Assembly (NCBI GenBank): GCA_963674545.2
Contig: CAXXFB010000001.1
Span: forward strand, 1,798,001-1,862,000
Length of the DNA: 64,000 bases
From: JABGQS01 sp963674545
GTDB lineage: Bacteria > Bacillota > Clostridia > Christensenellales > SZUA-584
Reading direction: 5' to 3'
The first letter of the stretch is position 1. Each line of letters opens with the position of its first letter. Shown here piece by piece: positions 60,383 to 64,000 of the stretch. Below the pieces are notes generated by a model that saw nothing but the letters and a program-made list of their open reading frames with translations, made no database searches and was not told where the DNA came from. The translations under genes and the position numbers were made by a program.

Positions 60383-61723
60383 CTAACCCAATACTGTTTC
60401 AAGGGATTTTTCGAAAATGTCAATTATCTCATCCGCTTCTTCCATTGTAACTGTTAAAGCCGGTTTGAATTTCAACAAGTGCTTTCTGTAGCCGCCTGTA
60501 CCCAAAATTAATCCCTTATCCAATGCTACATCTTTGAGTTTTTTAGACATCTCATTTGACAACGGCTCTTTAGTTTCAGGATCCTCAATCATCTCTGCTC
60601 CTATGTGCAGGCCGACCTGCCTTACATCTCCTATTTGCGGATATTTTTTGCTTAGCTCTTTTAGCTTGTCTCCGATATATGTGCCAACTTTATTCGTGTT
60701 ATCAAGCAGATTGTCTCTTTTTACTATCTCAATCTGTTTTAGAGCTGCAACCTGCGAAGCAGAATTGTTTGCGAACGTATGCAGCTCTTCTCCTGCCATA
60801 GAGAACCCTTCCAGCTTATCGTGGATTATTATTGCCGCAATCGGAAGCCCTCCGCCTACACCCTTTCCAAGCACAATTATATCTGGTTCCACATCGTAGT
60901 AATTTGCAGCGTACCAGTCACCTATTCTCAAGTAGGTTTGAATCTCATCATATATCAGTAGTGCTCCAAAGTCGTCAGCTAGCTCTCTTAATTTCTGAAG
61001 ATATTTTTTAGGTGCAGGAAGCTGTCCGCCACTTGCCTGAATCGGCTCTACGATTATACCCGCCAGACGACCTGTCACTCCTTTTTCAAGCATCATCTTT
61101 GAGAAGTCCACACACTCAGCATTACAGGTTTTGACGTCCTTGCCAAAGTAACACCTATAGCAGTAAGGATTAGGGATTCTTGTAAAATTGCTGTTTAAGT
61201 TACTAGTAAAGTGTTGTTGTCCAGTATATTGACCCGAGGAACGTGTTGATATCCAAGATGCTGCAGCCACAGTCAAGGTACTTCCGTGATAGCAATCCCA
61301 CAAGCAGGCGAAATTCTTTGCATTGTTTGTGTTTTTCATTGCAATTTTCATGGCTGCTTCTACTGCCGGTCCACCGCCAACTGTAAATGAGACTCTATTC
61401 AGGTTTTTCGGGGCTAGCGAGGCCAGTTCGTGTGCTAGCATATAGCGCTGTTTTGTATCAACTCCCTGGTGCATATGGCTCATGGTATCCATGTTTTCAT
61501 AAACTGCTTGTCTGATTTCCTGATTTCCAAATCCCATATAAACGGCCCAGCTCTGAGACGTACAGTCAATATAGCTTTTCCCATGGATATCAGTTAATCT
61601 TACTCCATTTCCCGAAACTATACAGTCTGCTGTCGGTGTTCCTCCGCCAACCATCAAATTTTTAGAATAACTTGATATTTCCTCCTGTGTTAGATCGTTA
61701 ATCTCCTTAATTAGACTATCCAT
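60383..61723 (-). CDS. Class III PLP aminotransferase
   Basis: 446 residues. Cofactor lysine in IIVLGKGVGGGLPIAAI, preceded by LIYDEIQTYLRIGDW; GGGPAVEAAMKIAMKNTNNAK binds the PLP phosphate; and AGIIVEPIQASGGQLPAPKKYLQKLRELA. Family members use glutamate, alanine or 4-aminobutyrate and amino-sugar or ornithine-type partners. The first gene of the right-hand transcript and co-regulated with the sugar transporter, so the substrate is probably an aldehyde or keto product of the sugar. Glutamate dehydrogenase in the same regulon could recycle the donor. Confidence 0.88.
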   Translation of the reverse strand: MDSLIKEINDLTQEEISSYSKNLMVGGGTPTADCIVSGNGVRLTDIHGKSYIDCTSQSWAVYMGFGNQEIRQAVYENMDTMSHMHQGVDTKQRYMLAHELASLAPKNLNRVSFTVGGGPAVEAAMKIAMKNTNNAKNFACLWDCYHGSTLTVAAASWISTRSSGQYTGQQHFTSNLNSNFTRIPNPYCYRCYFGKDVKTCNAECVDFSKMMLEKGVTGRLAGIIVEPIQASGGQLPAPKKYLQKLRELADDFGALLIYDEIQTYLRIGDWYAANYYDVEPDIIVLGKGVGGGLPIAAIIIHDKLEGFSMAGEELHTFANNSASQVAALKQIEIVKRDNLLDNTNKVGTYIGDKLKELSKKYPQIGDVRQVGLHIGAEMIEDPETKEPLSNEMSKKLKDVALDKGLILGTGGYRKHLLKFKPALTVTMEEADEIIDIFEKSLETVLG

Positions 61724-61832
61724 AGCATCTCCTCCGCAAGTAAATTATTTTAGTTACAAATCATTATTGTAATCTAATTCAAATATTTATCAAAAACGCA
61801 ACTTGCTTTTTTAATTTGCTTTATTTGTGTTT

Positions 61833-61861
61833 ATTTTATCTTTATTTTTATTGCTTGTCAA
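61833..61861 (-). promoter_or_regulatory. Promoter of the aminotransferase operon, twin of the transporter promoter
   Basis: -35 TTGACA (61856-61861), 17-bp spacer, -10 TAAAAT (61833-61838). Shares ATAAAGATAAAATAAA and flanking bases with the promoter at 57398-57426, including the AAACTTGACA/TAACTTGACA context. Confidence 0.75.
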
Positions 61862-61922
61862 GTTTATATTTAACTTATTTTTATTAATCTTATAATTGTG
61901 TCGTCATGAGTAAATAAACAAA

Positions 61923-61960
61923 AGTGTATTGACTGATTTGTCAATACACTAGAGTTACTT
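61923..61960 (-). terminator. Terminator after the mutarotase gene
   Basis: AGTGTATTGAC / GTCAATACACT, 11-bp perfect stem, 6-base loop, with TTTTGTTTATTT following on the minus strand. Isolates the mutarotase transcript from the aminotransferase promoter. Confidence 0.85.
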
Positions 61961-61976
61961 TAAATAAAAGGTAAGC

Positions 61977-62276
61977 TTACCCTTTGAAGTAAAACATTTC
62001 ATCTAATTCCGCAGCATTTCTTTCATCAATAATATCTTCCATATATTTGTCCCACTTTCTCTTAATCGGGTCATTTGCTAAAACTATTAGTGCACCTTCG
62101 TAATCCTCTGTTTCGAAATACTGATACAAGAATTCTCCGACATTCCAAATCGAGTAGTTTTTTATACCAGATTTCTTTAAGAGCTCCTTCATCTCGGGCC
62201 ATAAGTTATCATGTCGTCTTTTGTATTCTTGGACCATGCCAATTTTTAATTTCATTACAATTGCGTGCCTCTCCAT
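61977..62276 (-). CDS. rhaM: L-rhamnose mutarotase-like protein (RhaM/DUF718)
   Basis: 99 residues, the usual RhaM length. MERHAIVMKLKIGMVQEYKRRHDNLWPEMKELLKKSGIKNYSIW carries the proton-transfer His in RRHDNLWPE; later EGALIVLANDPIKRKWDKYM. RhaM interconverts alpha and beta anomers of L-rhamnose; homologues act on L-fucose-type 6-deoxy sugars. It has its own terminator, upstream of and apart from the two main operons. It is the best clue to the substrate class of the regulon. Confidence 0.85.
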   Translation of the reverse strand: MERHAIVMKLKIGMVQEYKRRHDNLWPEMKELLKKSGIKNYSIWNVGEFLYQYFETEDYEGALIVLANDPIKRKWDKYMEDIIDERNAAELDEMFYFKG

Positions 62277-63080
62277 TTTGTTACCCCCATATAAGTTGAT
62301 ATTTATATACTACATTTAATCATCTGGAAAATGTTTTTAATATTTTGTGTAATATAAGTGCAACTATCTTAGCTTTTAAAGTTTGCTTTGCTACAAAAAA
62401 TTACAACCTGTCTGCATATTTTAATTTTTTGCAATTCGAACATTGGTAATTAAAATGATATTTGCGGTTTTATTAAAAACTCCAGTGTTCGATTAAGTAT
62501 TATTAAAATATGTTCTTCACATAGAAAAATTGAGTCTAGTCACTTCCAGTTCTACAATAGCGCAAGAATTAATTTTTCAGAAATGATACTCTATTGGAAT
62601 TTGACAACTAGTTCCTATGGTTGGCACTCCACCAATATAATACAATCTGTCTATATTGTATTCCTATCACCACTCTTCTACAAGGTTTCTTGCTTCAAGC
62701 ATTGTACCAAACATCTTTCTGTTTAACAAATCGTCTGTTATTTACTGTTAAATTAATATTGATATCCTTTCTCTCTTGTACTGCCCATCTCAATATATCT
62801 AGTTTATATTTAAGTTGAATAACCCTATCGCAAAGGATCCTCACCGCAACTTTATACCCACTATCGGTTCAAATATTCTCTAGGTCCTTGCTAAAAGCCT
62901 CGTTGCCTTATTTTTATTTCTCTATCTATTTCAAGACTTTTTTTATCAATTATTACGCATCAGTATTACTATCGTCTGCAATTACTCATTTATTAAATAA
63001 GGTATACCCTTCTGAAGAGCTAAAAGTCTTTTATTCCTTGTAGGATTGACATGTCTGCCTTTATATAACTATAATTTCAT
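62277..63080. other. Gene-free AT-rich spacer
   Basis: No convincing gene, RNA or terminator in 800 bp. On the minus strand near 62665-62720 the frame reads LEARNLVEEW followed by stop codons, weakly like the end of IS3-type OrfB transposases, so decayed IS DNA is possible. It separates the sugar regulon from the pyrophosphatase gene. Confidence 0.5.
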
Positions 63081-64000
63081 TTACATAAACAGTGGTGCAA
63101 ACACGAGAGCAACGATACTCATTATCTTTATCAGAATATTGATGGACGGACCCGCGGTGTCTTTAAGCGGGTCTCCGACGGTGTCGCCAATGACCGATGC
63201 TTTATGAGCATGAGAGTTCTTTCCTTCGTGCGCGCCATCCTCTATGTGCTTTTTGGCATTGTCCCACGCTCCGCCGCTGTTTGCCATCTTCACTGCAATA
63301 ACGACACCCGTTACCGTAGCTCCAACAAGCAACCCTGCGAGCGCGGTTTTGCCGAGCAGCAATCCGACTACAATAGGTGCCGCAATGACTATCAACCCAG
63401 ACAGTATCATCTGCGTAAGCGCAGCTTTAGTCGAGATATCTATGCACTTAGAATACTCAGGTTCTGCTGTGCCCTCCATTATTCCATCTATCTGCGCAAA
63501 CTGTCTTCTTACTTCAGCTATCATCTTTTTCGCTGCCTTTGATACGGCCTCTATAGTGAGCGCAGAGAACAAATACGGCAGCATACCGCCAAGCAGAAGT
63601 CCTACAATGACCATTGGTTCCAGCACGTTTACTATGGTCAGGTTAACTGTGTGAGCATACGTTGTAAACAGCGCAAGCGCCGTCAGTGCAGCAGAGGCAA
63701 TGGAAAAACCTTTACCTATTGCGGCAGTTGTGTTGCCTACAGAGTCAAGGTGGTCTGTTATCTTTCTGACGCTTTCGTCCTGCCCGGACATCTGAGCGAT
63801 TCCGCCTGCGTTGTCGGCTATCGGCCCATAGGCGTCAACCGATACGATCATTCCGACTGTAGACAGCATACCAAGCGCGGCAAGCGCCACACCGAAAAGC
63901 CCGGCTGCAGAGAAAGAAACGATAAGACAGATAGCTATCATAACAATTGGCCCCGCAGTGCTCCTCATGCCGACTGCCATTCCGCTGAGTATATTTGTAG
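63081..64000 (-). CDS. hppA: Membrane-bound ion-pumping pyrophosphatase, C-terminal part
   Basis: About 306 residues visible; the N-terminal half is beyond the window (the frame continues through TNILSGMAVG to the edge). Signatures: DAYGPIADNAGGIAQMSG, GNTTAAIGKGFSIASAAL, and the C-terminal GDTVGDPLKDTAGPSINILIKIMSIVALV. The Ala in GNTTAAIGKG marks the K+-dependent class (K+-independent enzymes have Lys there). It couples PPi hydrolysis to H+ or Na+ export across the cytoplasmic membrane; the residues that distinguish H+ from Na+ are not in view. Confidence 0.92.
   Translation of the reverse strand, partial: TNILSGMAVGMRSTAGPIVMIAICLIVSFSAAGLFGVALAALGMLSTVGMIVSVDAYGPIADNAGGIAQMSGQDESVRKITDHLDSVGNTTAAIGKGFSIASAALTALALFTTYAHTVNLTIVNVLEPMVIVGLLLGGMLPYLFSALTIEAVSKAAKKMIAEVRRQFAQIDGIMEGTAEPEYSKCIDISTKAALTQMILSGLIVIAAPIVVGLLLGKTALAGLLVGATVTGVVIAVKMANSGGAWDNAKKHIEDGAHEGKNSHAHKASVIGDTVGDPLKDTAGPSINILIKIMSIVALVFAPLFM

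Noticed and set aside
62620..62820. Plus-strand 65-codon frame in the 62-kb spacer
   Set aside because: No ribosome site or family; the opposite strand has a weak transposase-like segment with stops, so decayed DNA is more likely.

Overview
The window looks like a chromosome segment of an anaerobic, low-to-mid GC Gram-positive bacterium of the class Clostridia. This rests on the Tn4451-type genes tnpV and tnpW, a large serine recombinase, a CtsR-type heat-shock operator, a split YeeE/TusA sulfur operon, a membrane pyrophosphatase and several Clostridia-like regulators. The genus cannot be fixed from sequence alone. Most chromosomal genes are on the minus strand. Base composition and gene density change sharply between about 25.9 and 44.2 kb, which is an accessory region.

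1-3.3 kb: a translationally coupled surface-sugar operon (GT-C membrane transferase, WecE-like sugar aminotransferase, GT2 glycosyltransferase cut by the window edge). 3.4-4.8 kb: a lone AT-rich AlbA_2 gene. 4.9-11.7 kb: a sulfur-handling operon read leftwards: YeeE N-half, TusA, YeeE C-half, a thioredoxin reductase with a thioredoxin-like tail, a two-domain rhodanese lipoprotein and a four-domain rhodanese lipoprotein. It starts at a near-ideal Rex-type operator and faces a divergent LysR gene and a second TusA. 11.8-24.6 kb: a sodium:solute symporter with its small accessory protein, a SagB-like nitroreductase, a degenerate HD protein, a membrane RCC1-repeat protein, a diguanylate cyclase, a DinB-like protein, dCTP deaminase, the dnaJ/cbpA-clpB heat-shock pair under a CtsR box, and a methyltransferase.

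24.6-44.2 kb: an ADP-ribosylglycohydrolase gene, then a repeat- and IS-scarred accessory block. It contains an IS6 remnant, a 162-bp tandem repeat carrying tRNA-end-like pieces, and a Tn4451-like mobilizable element (tnpV at the left; XRE regulator, mob genes, tnpW and the recombinase at the right). The cargo is defence DNA: a degenerate methyltransferase/specificity fusion with an unknown partner under three identical operators, type I hsdM-hsdS with small membrane and zinc-ribbon genes but no hsdR, and a Gabija system whose gajA has lost its ATP-binding N-terminus exactly where an intact IS21-family element sits.

44.2-62.3 kb: a large carbohydrate catabolic regulon, probably for a 6-deoxyhexose such as L-rhamnose or a derivative. 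It has a mutarotase, an RbsABC-type transporter, a TIM-barrel isomerase, a RhaB-like kinase, two amidohydrolases, an SDR dehydrogenase, a class III aminotransferase, glutamate dehydrogenase, an SGNH hydrolase, a DeoR regulator and three uroporphyrinogen-decarboxylase (URO-D)-like proteins plus fragments. Two nearly identical promoters drive its two halves. 63-64 kb: the C-terminal part of a membrane pyrophosphatase.

The best candidates for new biology are the multi-URO-D sugar regulon, the exported tandem-rhodanese sulfur operon, and the degenerate methyltransferase-specificity fusion with its partner and triple operator.
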